From Nitrospirae bacterium RBG_13_39_12 (GTDB taxonomy: Bacteria > Nitrospirota > Thermodesulfovibrionia > Thermodesulfovibrionales > SM23-35), in contig MHEF01000048.1 in assembly GCA_001805125.1 (NCBI GenBank), positions 1-5,342 of the forward strand: a stretch of 5,342 nucleotides of DNA. The letters run 5' to 3'. Shown here piece after piece: positions 1 to 4,940 of the stretch. The position numbers were made by a program, and so were the translations under genes. Below the pieces are notes generated by a model. It was not told the DNA's origin and searched no databases. It was given only the letters and a program-made list of their open reading frames with translations. The stretch's first letter is position 1. Each line of letters opens with the position of its first letter.

Positions 1-184
1 GACGACTAAAAGCCATTGATTAGCGGTTTTTATTGAAAAGTTCGCTGTAGTGTTAAAAGCATATTGAGATGAAGATAGTAGAGTATATACAAAGAACAGC
101 GGTCAGGGAGAAAGAGACACTGGTCTTATTTACAAAGGCATATATCTATTATGGAAACCGAAGGAAAAAAGGAAATTATCAATA

Positions 185-201
185 GTCAAGTCTGACTCCA
201 T
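185..201 (+). repeat. 17-base direct repeat, left copy
   Basis: The sequence gtcaagtctgactccat matches 16 of 17 bases of the copy at 1491-1507 in the same orientation. This copy lies in the 5' part of the transposase frame and contains the TGA that interrupts it. The core gtcaagtctgac resembles a dispersed motif I recall near IS200/RAYT-type transposases in related genomes; that link is from memory, not checked. Confidence 0.6.
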
Positions 202-222
202 GACGATTTCTACTACATTCGG

Positions 223-1476
223 ATGGAAGACATAGTTCCTGAAGGCCATCTGTTAAGACTGGTTGATCAGCATATAGATTTTGGATTTATTAAAAATAAA
301 GTAAGGCATTTATACAGTCATACAGGTCGTCCATCTATTGATCCTGAGATATTATTACGCATGCTTCTTATCGGCTATTTATACGGGATTACATCTGAGA
401 GGAGATTATGCGAAGAAGTAAAGATGCATATAGGGTACAGATGGTTTGTGGGATTAAATATGGAAGACACCATTCCGGACCACTCGACATTCTCAAAGAA
501 TCGTCATGAGAGATTTGCAGAGAGCGGCATATGTCAAGAGATATTTGATGAGATCATAAGGCAATGTACAGAGAAGGGATTACTTACAGGGAAACAGATA
601 ACGGTTGATAGCGCCTACATAAGAGCAAATGCATCATTCAGGGCGACCACAGATCTGTATCATGCAGCGACATATGTGATGGACAATAAGAGCAGAATAA
701 TCATCGGATCAGACGTAGGCAAACCTGATTTAAAGACAGACAGTAAGAAAGCCCTTGAACAGATACGCAGGATAAAGTGGAAGCATAAGATAATTCCTGA
801 GAGTATAGGAGCAGACAAAGGTTATGCAACAGGAGAATTTATAAATAATCTTATCAATGAAAACATAAAGCCTCACATACCTATATTTGAGTACCAGAGA
901 CACAACCACAAAGGTATTTACACAAGGGAATCATTTACATATGACGAAGCAAATGATATATATCTTTGTCCTGAAGGCAAAGAGATGAGATATTGGGGGA
1001 TACACAAGCGGAGCAGGCAATATGTATACAGAGCACGGACAAAGGACTGCAAAGTTTGCATGAAAAAGCATGAGTGCACAAAAGACAGGGCACGTTCGGT
1101 TGGTTTTCACATATATGAAGATTCTATTAGTAAGGCGAAAGAACTCAACAAAACGAAAGCATATCGAAGATCTCAGAGAATGAGGAAGAGGATCGAGGAG
1201 TTATTTGGAGAGGCAAAGGAATTTATGGGAATGAGAACCGCAAAATTTCGGAGATTGAAATTTGTAAAAGAGCAAGTCTTGATGACATCTACAGCACAGA
1301 ACATAAAGAGGATGGTTAAACTCTTATCCGGAAAAGGACCTCACAGGGAAGCCCTTGCAGCAAAACAGCCATATGCTTCGCCTTTTTTGAATAGCTTATT
1401 AGAATTTTTAGAATGGATATTTAATTATTTTGAGAAACTGTATTCTTATAAGAGAAATTGTTCTGTAAAATGTTAG
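223..1476 (+). CDS. IS1182-type DDE transposase, probably 5'-disrupted
   Basis: This transposase would cut and join the ends of its own element through an RNase H-like DDE fold. Visible parts: a DUF772-type N-terminal region (residues about 1-110) with GRPSIDPEILLRMLLIGYLYG and PDHSTFSKNR; first catalytic Asp in QITVDSAYI (D129); second in GADKGYATG (D198); a cysteine cluster (CP at 249-250, C276, C279, C285) that looks zinc-ribbon-like; and the catalytic Glu in RIEELFGEAK (E325). The D129-D198 spacing is short for this family as I recall it, and the text jumps from ANASFR to DLYHAATYVMD, so an in-frame internal deletion is possible. ATG 223 has no ribosome binding site. The frame is open back to 196 (LHDDFYYIR, family-like) and, beyond a TGA at 193-195, to ATG 151, which suggests the original start was 151. 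Probably inactive or poorly expressed. Confidence 0.8.
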   Translation: MEDIVPEGHLLRLVDQHIDFGFIKNKVRHLYSHTGRPSIDPEILLRMLLIGYLYGITSERRLCEEVKMHIGYRWFVGLNMEDTIPDHSTFSKNRHERFAESGICQEIFDEIIRQCTEKGLLTGKQITVDSAYIRANASFRATTDLYHAATYVMDNKSRIIIGSDVGKPDLKTDSKKALEQIRRIKWKHKIIPESIGADKGYATGEFINNLINENIKPHIPIFEYQRHNHKGIYTRESFTYDEANDIYLCPEGKEMRYWGIHKRSRQYVYRARTKDCKVCMKKHECTKDRARSVGFHIYEDSISKAKELNKTKAYRRSQRMRKRIEELFGEAKEFMGMRTAKFRRLKFVKEQVLMTSTAQNIKRMVKLLSGKGPHREALAAKQPYASPFLNSLLEFLEWIFNYFEKLYSYKRNCSVKC

Positions 1477-1491
1477 TTTTTCAACAGGCTG
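1477..1491 (+). repeat. Candidate right terminal inverted repeat of the IS element
   Basis: The 15 bases tttttcaacaggctg start directly after the transposase TAG and resemble IS1182-type ends as I remember them. No inverted partner was found on the left side, so this is one-sided evidence. Confidence 0.5.
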
Positions 1492-1507
1492 TCAAGTCTG
1501 ACACCAT
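1491..1507 (+). repeat. 17-base direct repeat, right copy
   Basis: The sequence gtcaagtctgacaccat has one mismatch to the copy at 185-201. It lies between the candidate IS end and the point where mutL coding sequence resumes (1512). It is too long to be an ordinary short target duplication, and the left copy is inside the gene rather than outside the element, so its origin is unclear. Confidence 0.6.
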
Positions 1508-1511
1508 CTAG

Positions 1512-1577
1512 CATGGCAGACCAACAAGAATATTTCTTTCTCTGGATGACTTAAATAAGATGTTTAAGAGGAAATGA
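1512..1577 (+). pseudogene. mutL: mutL 3' remnant (last 21 codons)
   Basis: In this frame the sequence reads HGRPTRIF, then a short middle stretch, then KMFKRK and a TGA stop. This matches the C-terminal end of MutL, the mismatch-repair ATPase/endonuclease, whose C-terminal domain ends with the conserved CPHGRP metal-binding motif, a beta strand and a short helix closing in FKR. Only HGRP of the motif remains; the codon before His is TAG (1509-1511) and everything upstream belongs to the insertion element. The stop TGA (1575-1577) overlaps the miaA start as ATGA, and mutL-miaA-hfq is a widespread gene order, which strongly supports the call although the fragment is short. No other MutL coding sequence is seen in bases 1-222, so this is a broken gene rather than one simply split inside the window. 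Confidence 0.78.
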
Positions 1578-2545
1578 ATAAAGTTCTTATCCTCCTTGGT
1601 CCGACAGGTGTTGGAAAGACCGGGGTGTCACTCCTTCTTGCAAAATCATTGGATACTGAAATAATCAGTGCAGATTCAATGCAGATTTACAGACACATGG
1701 ATATTGGAACAGCCAAACCATTACCCGAAGAAAGGGCGATGGTCAAACATCATATAATCGATATAGTTGATCCATGGGAATCTTACAGTACAGGCAGGTA
1801 TATTGGAGATGTAGTACCAGTCATAAATAAACTGCTTGAGAAAGGGAAAATCCCTATTGTGGTTGGTGGTACAGGCCTATATATCAAAGCTATGACAAGG
1901 GGAATTTTCAGTGGTCCTTCTGCTGACTGGTCATTGCGTGATGAGCTTCTCTCAATGGAAAAAGAAGAAAAAGGCATTCTTTACAATTACATAAAAGAAA
2001 TTGACCCTGAAGCTGCACATAAAATAACACCAAATGACACCCGAAGGATTATAAGGGCTTTGGAAGTCTGTCTTAAAAGTAAAGAAACCGTATCAGAGAT
2101 GCAGAGAAAACTTACCAGGCCGCTCTCTTATAGTTTCATTAAGATCGGCCTTTCAAGAGACAGAAAAGAACTTTATAAAATTATTGAAAAAAGAGTTGAT
2201 AAAATGATAATTGATGGGTTAGTTAACGAAGTTAAGAAGGTAATAGAGATGATAGGAGATGCAGAGAAAAAAAGTTTCTCCGATTCACCGATTCACCGTC
2301 TCCCCGTTTCACCATTGCCTTCTATGCAGGCTATTGGATATAAAGAGACCGCAATGTATCTCAACGGAAAGACCACTTTAGATGAAAGCATCAGGCTGAT
2401 AAAAAGGGGGTCAAAGAGATATGCCAAAAGGCAGTTCACATGGTTCAGGAAGGAAAAGGACATTCACTGGTTTGACATAACAGGGATTGATGACAGCCAC
2501 GAGGCTTTTATGCGTGTTAATCATGTTCTCAGGTACTTATTGTAA
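1574..2545 (+). CDS. miaA: tRNA dimethylallyltransferase MiaA
   Basis: MiaA transfers a dimethylallyl group from DMAPP to N6 of A37 in tRNAs that read UNN codons, the first step of i6A/ms2i6A formation, which stabilises codon pairing. Visible motifs: P-loop GPTGVGKT (residues 9-16), ISADSMQIYRHMDIGTAKP (31-49) with the catalytic Asp34, VVGGTGLY (96-103), NDTRRIIRALEV (154-165), MQAIGYKE (251-258) and the C-terminal tRNA-binding RYAKRQFTWFR (282-292). At 323 residues it is slightly longer than usual because of an insert at about 234-249 made from an 8-base repeat. ATG 1574 overlaps the mutL stop (ATGA); the purine-rich aagagga lies only 1-2 bases before it, so translation was probably coupled to mutL. 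With mutL broken by the insertion element, the present promoter is unknown; I see no clear one at 1480-1570. Confidence 0.95.
   Translation: MNKVLILLGPTGVGKTGVSLLLAKSLDTEIISADSMQIYRHMDIGTAKPLPEERAMVKHHIIDIVDPWESYSTGRYIGDVVPVINKLLEKGKIPIVVGGTGLYIKAMTRGIFSGPSADWSLRDELLSMEKEEKGILYNYIKEIDPEAAHKITPNDTRRIIRALEVCLKSKETVSEMQRKLTRPLSYSFIKIGLSRDRKELYKIIEKRVDKMIIDGLVNEVKKVIEMIGDAEKKSFSDSPIHRLPVSPLPSMQAIGYKETAMYLNGKTTLDESIRLIKRGSKRYAKRQFTWFRKEKDIHWFDITGIDDSHEAFMRVNHVLRYLL
2273..2320 (+). repeat. 8-base minisatellite inside miaA
   Basis: Six consecutive 8-base units can be read: agtttctc, cgattcac, cgattcac, cgtctccc, cgtttcac, cattgcct. Two are identical and the rest share the pattern cg.ttcac. Together they encode residues 234-249 of MiaA (SFSDSPIHRLPVSPLP), just before the conserved MQAIGYKE. 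Since 48 bases is a multiple of three the frame is kept. Similar SDSPIHR text occurs, as I recall, in other predicted proteins from related genomes, suggesting a dispersed repeat. Confidence 0.7.
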
Positions 2546-2560
2546 CAGTTACTATAAGAT

Positions 2561-2693
2561 GTTCATAGGTAATGGCTCACTGTATGTCATTCCCGCTTGT
2601 CGGGAATCTTTCTGTGATTCCGAACGAGTCAGAAGGATTCTGGACAAGCCAGAATGACAGCAATAAGCCGTGAATGTGGTTTTACTTATGAAC
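2561..2693. repeat. Nested inverted repeat, MITE-like, between miaA and hfq
   Basis: Outer arms gttcataggtaa (2561-2572) and ttacttatgaac (2682-2693) are complementary at 11 of 12 positions. Inside, 2585-2607 and 2637-2659 are complementary at all but four positions. Each inner arm is itself a perfect 7-base hairpin: attcccg/cgggaat with loop cttgt (2589-2607) and attctgg/ccagaat with loop acaag (2637-2655). The gtcattcccg...gaatgac type is a common dispersed repeat in many bacterial genomes. It has no T-run, so it is not a typical intrinsic terminator, but it could weaken read-through or stabilise RNA ends between the two genes. Confidence 0.75.
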
Positions 2694-2711
2694 TTATTAG
2701 AAACCCGAGGC

Positions 2712-2740
2712 TTGCAATATTAAGAAAAATAATTTATGGT
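2712..2740 (+). promoter_or_regulatory. Candidate sigma70-type promoter for hfq
   Basis: TTGCAA (2712-2717) and TATGGT (2735-2740) are separated by 17 bases. The predicted start near 2747 would leave about 22 bases before the hfq ATG, with the ribosome binding site inside. It lies just after the inverted repeat, so hfq could be transcribed independently of miaA. Based on hexamer match only. Confidence 0.4.
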
Positions 2741-2768
2741 AAAAAGTAAAATTAAAGGAGAACATGGT

Positions 2769-3008
2769 ATGACTATTTCCGGTAAGGGGCCGAATCTTCA
2801 GGACAGCTTTCTGAATCAACTAAGGAAAGAAAAAATTCCTGTAGTTATATATCTTACTAATGGGGTAAGGTTAAAAGGCATTATAAAAGGATTTGACAAT
2901 TTTGTAATACTTTTAAAAGAAACTCTCCTCTCACTTGTATACAAACATGCTATTTCAACAATAGTGCCTGAGAAGGAGATAGAAATAGGACTTGAAGAAC
3001 AGCAGTAA
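2769..3008 (+). CDS. hfq: RNA chaperone Hfq
   Basis: Hfq forms a hexameric Sm-like ring that binds small RNAs and mRNAs and helps them pair. The 79-residue protein shows the whole fold: N-terminal helix with LQDSFLNQLRKEKIPV (Q11, D12 match proximal-face residues), Sm1 strands IYLTNGVRLKGIIKGFDNF, then the Sm2 signature VYKHAISTIVP (57-67, Lys59 and His60 in the pore for U-rich RNA). The rim patch is RKEK (19-22) instead of the E. coli RRER, so rim RNA binding may be weaker. The C-terminal tail is short and acidic, unlike the long tail of E. coli. I chose ATG 2769 because aaaggag (2754-2760) lies 8 bases before it; the upstream in-frame ATG 2736 falls inside the candidate -10 box and has no ribosome binding site. 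Its neighbour miaA is a classic hfq partner. Confidence 0.95.
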   Translation: MTISGKGPNLQDSFLNQLRKEKIPVVIYLTNGVRLKGIIKGFDNFVILLKETLLSLVYKHAISTIVPEKEIEIGLEEQQ

Positions 3009-3399
3009 TCCAAGGAACCCTTTTCTCACTATAGACCTTATAATAGAATATAAAAAAGGCATCATTTTAATAAAAAGGAAGAATCCGCCTGAAGGATGGG
3101 CACTGCCGGGGGGGTTCGTAGATTATGGAGAAACACTCGAATCTGCTGCCTTACGGGAGGCAAAAGAGGAGACAGATCTTAACGTTAAACTATTGAGGCA
3201 GTTTCATTCATACTCTGATCCGGAGAGAGATCCAAGGCATCATACTGTTACAATAGTTTTTATAGCAAAGGCAAAAGGAAATGCACGTGCAGGAGATGAT
3301 GCAAGAAAAATAGGTATATTTACCAAAGACATCTTGCCTGATCAAATAGCATTTGACCACAGAGATATCATAAATGATTATTTCACAGGGAGGTATTAG
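2992..3399 (+). CDS. Nudix hydrolase, ADP-ribose pyrophosphatase-like
   Basis: A cytoplasmic Mg-dependent hydrolase that cleaves nucleoside diphosphates linked to another group; the closest recalled type is ADP-ribose pyrophosphatase, but substrate cannot be read from the sequence. The Nudix box runs from G41 to V65: GGFVDYGETLE, then ALREAKEET, with E47, R55, E56, E59 and E60 in place; the usual Gly after EET is Asp (D62), a variant I have seen in this subgroup. Upstream GWALPGGF and downstream HSYSDPERDPRHHTVTIVF are typical of it. No ATG precedes the conserved core; TTG 2992 is the best start and overlaps the hfq end by 17 bases, with aaggag at 2973-2978 inside hfq. Translation is probably coupled to hfq. 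It ends 3 bases before the next gene, so hfq, this gene and the SurA-like gene look like one transcript. Confidence 0.88.
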   Translation: MKNSSNPRNPFLTIDLIIEYKKGIILIKRKNPPEGWALPGGFVDYGETLESAALREAKEETDLNVKLLRQFHSYSDPERDPRHHTVTIVFIAKAKGNARAGDDARKIGIFTKDILPDQIAFDHRDIINDYFTGRY

Positions 3400-3402
3400 T
3401 TT

Positions 3403-4077
3403 ATGCTCAAGGGGCTGCGAAAACATGCAAAATATTTCTATTTCCTTTTTTTTATAGTTATTCTTTCTTTTGTATTCTGGGGGATGGGCAGGGTTGATAA
3501 CACAGGAGGAAAAGATATTGTAGCAGAGGTTGGGAAATACAAGATAAGTGCTACAGACTACTGGAATACTTATGACAGGGTATTCCGCTTTTACAGGGAA
3601 ATATACAAGGATAAGTTTGACGAGGAGATGGAAAAGAAGATGAACCTGAAAGAAAATGTCCTCGATTCTATGATAGACGAGCGGATACTGCTCACTGAAG
3701 CCAAAGAATTGGGTATCAGTGTAAGTGACGAAGAACTCCAAGAATCAATAATACATGAACCTGCATTCATGAGAAACAGTGTATTTGATAATAATGTATA
3801 TATCAACAGGCTTAGACTGATCAGAGTAACACCGGAGGAATACGAGAATTCAAAACGCCAGGAACTAACAATCAAAAAAATGAGAAGGTTAATAGAGTTG
3901 TCTGTTGATTCATCAAATATCACCTTTAATCTGGGAAATGTATCTGGAGACAATCAGGTCACACAGATGCTCAATGAGCAAATGCTTAATGACAGGAAAG
4001 AAAAAGCACTAAAGTCATATATTGAAGGGTTAAAAAAACAGATAAAAATTATCATTTACAAAGAACGCATTTCCTGA
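3403..4077 (+). CDS. Membrane-anchored SurA/PpiD-like N-terminal (chaperone) domain protein
   Basis: This 224-residue protein starts with a short basic stretch (MLKGLRKHAK), one hydrophobic segment (about 11-28, YFYFLFFIVILSFVFWGMG) and then a soluble domain rich in charged helices, VAEVGKYKISATDYWNTYDRV followed by LKENVLDSMIDERILLTEA and LGISVSDEELQESI. That order is the SurA_N/PpiD N-terminal layout: a periplasm-facing chaperone domain that holds unfolded envelope proteins. There is no parvulin-type isomerase domain, so catalysis of proline isomerisation is not expected. The C-terminal KALKSYIEGLKKQIKI fits the end of this family. agggagg (3387-3393) lies 9 bases before the ATG. It follows the Nudix stop by 3 bases and is probably the last gene of the operon; no intrinsic terminator is evident downstream before the tRNA. 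Confidence 0.8.
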   Translation: MLKGLRKHAKYFYFLFFIVILSFVFWGMGRVDNTGGKDIVAEVGKYKISATDYWNTYDRVFRFYREIYKDKFDEEMEKKMNLKENVLDSMIDERILLTEAKELGISVSDEELQESIIHEPAFMRNSVFDNNVYINRLRLIRVTPEEYENSKRQELTIKKMRRLIELSVDSSNITFNLGNVSGDNQVTQMLNEQMLNDRKEKALKSYIEGLKKQIKIIIYKERIS

Positions 4078-4109
4078 TATCTAAAGAAATACATTTTCAG
4101 ATTAGCGAC

Positions 4110-4139
4110 TTGAAAACCCCTGGATTTTTGTAGTAGCAT
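4110..4139 (+). promoter_or_regulatory. Candidate promoter for tRNA-Leu
   Basis: TTGAAA (4110-4115) and TAGCAT (4134-4139) are 18 bases apart, with a predicted start near 4146, five bases before the tRNA. The -10 match is only moderate. Confidence 0.35.
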
Positions 4140-4150
4140 TAATTGCTCAT

Positions 4151-4236
4151 GCCGAAGTGGTGGAACCTGGTAGACACGCACGTTTGAGGGGCGTGTGGGG
4201 TAACCCATGCGGGTTCAAATCCCGCCTTCGGCACCA
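4151..4236 (+). tRNA. tRNA-Leu (anticodon GAG)
   Basis: A complete class II tRNA. The acceptor stem pairs GCCGAAG (4151-4157) with CTTCGGC (4226-4232), followed by A73 and an encoded CCA (4234-4236). The anticodon stem 4179-4183/4191-4195 closes loop TTGAGGG with anticodon GAG at 4186-4188, reading CUC and CUU. A long variable arm (4196-4208, TGGG/CCCA stem) marks it as a leucine-type tRNA. The T stem GCGGG/CCCGC (4209-4213/4221-4225) closes loop TTCAAAT. No interruption or mismatch in the acceptor or T stems. Confidence 0.97.
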
Positions 4237-4366
4237 ACTTAGCCCCTATGCCTGCCTGCACAATCCAACCTAACAGATAGAACATGAAGGACTTCAGCCA
4301 CAAATGAGCAAAAGTTACGAAAGACGAAAAGTAATGATTTACAGAAGAATTGTATAATGCGGAACT

Positions 4367-4390
4367 GTGCGGTGGCGGAACGCCATCCAC
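4367..4390. terminator. Stem-loop downstream of the antitoxin gene
   Basis: gtgcggtggcg (4367-4377) pairs with cgccatccac (4381-4390) around a gaa loop, giving ten pairs including one G-T and one bulged C. It is about 30 bases beyond the antitoxin stop on the - strand. There is no T-run on either side, so if it ends the transcript it is not a standard intrinsic terminator; it may only protect the RNA end. Confidence 0.35.
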
Positions 4391-4418
4391 ACAAGCGATT
4401 TGTTAAAATCAAATATTA

Positions 4419-4652
4419 TCAAGATGCCTTTTCAAGACGCTCTGCCACCCAGACCTTGATGATGGATTGCCGAGGCACACCCAATCGTCTTGCTTCCTTA
4501 TCCAATAAATTAATCATCCACAAAGGGAAATCTACGTTTACTCTTTTCTGTTCCTGCTTGGGTCTTCTTGCCTTTGACAAATCGAGATATTTTGAAATAT
4601 CCTCGCTTTCATCAAATTTCTTTTCAATTTCTTTAGCCTTTATAGCTTTCAT
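4419..4652 (-). CDS. BrnA/CopG-type antitoxin
   Basis: The antitoxin half of the toxin-antitoxin pair: it should bind and neutralise the BrnT-like toxin and, as a dimer, repress their promoter. The 77-residue protein has a polar N-terminal half with FDESEDISKYLDLSKARRP (toxin-binding region in this family) and a ribbon-helix-helix-like C-terminus: strand KRVNVDFP (36-43), helix WMINLLDKEARRLG, then VPRQSIIKVWVAERLEKAS. I chose ATG at 4652 because AGGAGG (- strand, 4667-4662) precedes it by 9 bases; a TTG at 4661 directly abuts that site and is unlikely. The gene overlaps the toxin end by 20 bases, so translation is likely coupled, with the strong ribosome binding site favouring antitoxin excess. 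The TGA stop is at 4421-4419. Confidence 0.88.
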   Translation of the reverse strand: MKAIKAKEIEKKFDESEDISKYLDLSKARRPKQEQKRVNVDFPLWMINLLDKEARRLGVPRQSIIKVWVAERLEKAS

Positions 4653-4902
4653 ATATATCAACCTCCTCTTTTCTCGAACAGCGCACTGAAATAATTCTTG
4701 TCTTATTACTTCTGTAAGTTATAATTCCTGACCAATATTTTTCTGAAATTTTTCCTATTACTAAAAATCTTGGTTCATCGCTTGTTTTTAAAGGAATCTC
4801 TATTAAGTCAGGGTCGTCCCAAAGAACTTGCGCTTCATAAAAATCAATACTATGCTTCTTCTTATTGCTATCGCTTTTAGCGGGATCAAACTCAAACTCC
4901 AT
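4633..4902 (-). CDS. brnT: BrnT-family (DUF497) toxin, ribonuclease
   Basis: BrnT toxins are small RelE-fold ribonucleases that stop translation when the antitoxin is lost. The 89-residue protein matches family length and shows the landmarks in order: FEFDPAKSDSNKKKHSIDF (3-21), EAQVLWDDPDLIEI (23-36), DEPRFLVIGKI (42-52) and the C-terminal TRIISVRCSRKEEVDIYE (68-85) that contains the conserved RIISxR core (R69, R74). The toxin comes first in the operon, as usual for brnTA and opposite to most type II pairs. ATG 4902 has no ribosome binding site, and the predicted transcription start is about 3 bases upstream, so it may be translated from a nearly leaderless message. It lies next to a tRNA gene and faces the operon on the left, as mobile toxin-antitoxin modules often do. 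Confidence 0.9.
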   Translation of the reverse strand: MEFEFDPAKSDSNKKKHSIDFYEAQVLWDDPDLIEIPLKTSDEPRFLVIGKISEKYWSGIITYRSNKTRIISVRCSRKEEVDIYESYKG

Positions 4903-4903
4903 A

Positions 4904-4929
4904 GTATATTTATTATACCTTAAATATAC
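4904..4929. promoter_or_regulatory. Probable autoregulatory operator of the toxin-antitoxin pair
   Basis: A perfect 9-base inverted repeat, gtatattta (4904-4912) and taaatatac (4921-4929), with an 8-base spacer. It covers the -10 box of the toxin promoter, the expected place for repression by the ribbon-helix-helix antitoxin. Seen directly; the function is inferred. Confidence 0.6.
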
Positions 4930-4940
4930 CTGTTTTTAAA
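4912..4940 (-). promoter_or_regulatory. Promoter of the toxin-antitoxin operon
   Basis: On the - strand TTTAAA (4940-4935) and a perfect TATAAT (4917-4912) are 17 bases apart. The predicted start near 4905 is about 3 bases before the toxin ATG at 4902. The -35 box is only a 4/6 match. Confidence 0.55.

Larger units (their letters stand above)
151..1491 (+). mobile_element. IS1182-type insertion element, left end undefined
   Basis: The element contains one transposase gene followed directly by a 15-base sequence at 1477-1491 (tttttcaacaggctg). That sequence resembles the terminal repeat I recall from IS1182-type elements and begins right after the transposase stop codon. I could not find a matching inverted copy (cagcctgttgaaaaa) in bases 1-222, so the left end is either diverged, deleted or lies before the window; the start given is only the probable original start of the reading frame. 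On the right, mutL coding sequence resumes at 1512, so the true boundary is between 1491 and 1511. Bases 1-150 hold no recognisable gene; a 38-codon open frame at 69-185 has no clear ribosome binding site and no family I know. Confidence 0.7.

Noticed and set aside
69..185. 38-codon open frame starting MKIVEYIQRT
   Set aside because: No ribosome binding site and no recognisable family; cannot be told apart from chance.
1..190. 5' part of mutL to the left of the insertion element
   Set aside because: All + strand frames contain stops and none shows MutL C-terminal motifs, so a simple insertion with both halves of mutL in the window is not supported.
2736..2768. Longer hfq start at ATG 2736
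   Set aside because: It lies inside the candidate -10 box, lacks a ribosome binding site and adds residues not typical of Hfq; ATG 2769 has aaaggag at good spacing.
3208..3741. 177-codon open frame on the - strand
   Set aside because: Shadow of the Nudix and SurA-like genes, both well supported on the + strand.
4139..4390. 83-codon open frame on the - strand
   Set aside because: It runs through the complete tRNA-Leu gene and has no family similarity; a chance frame.
4264..4405. Integron attC-like site next to the toxin-antitoxin pair (cctaac at 4269, tgttaaaa near 4402, hairpin between)
   Set aside because: The ends do not match the required core sites (no GTTRRRY paired with RYYYAAC) and the toxin-antitoxin genes have their own promoter in the opposite direction.
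4357..4689. 110-codon open frame on the + strand
   Set aside because: It is antisense to the antitoxin gene, which has clear family motifs, ribosome binding site and partner.
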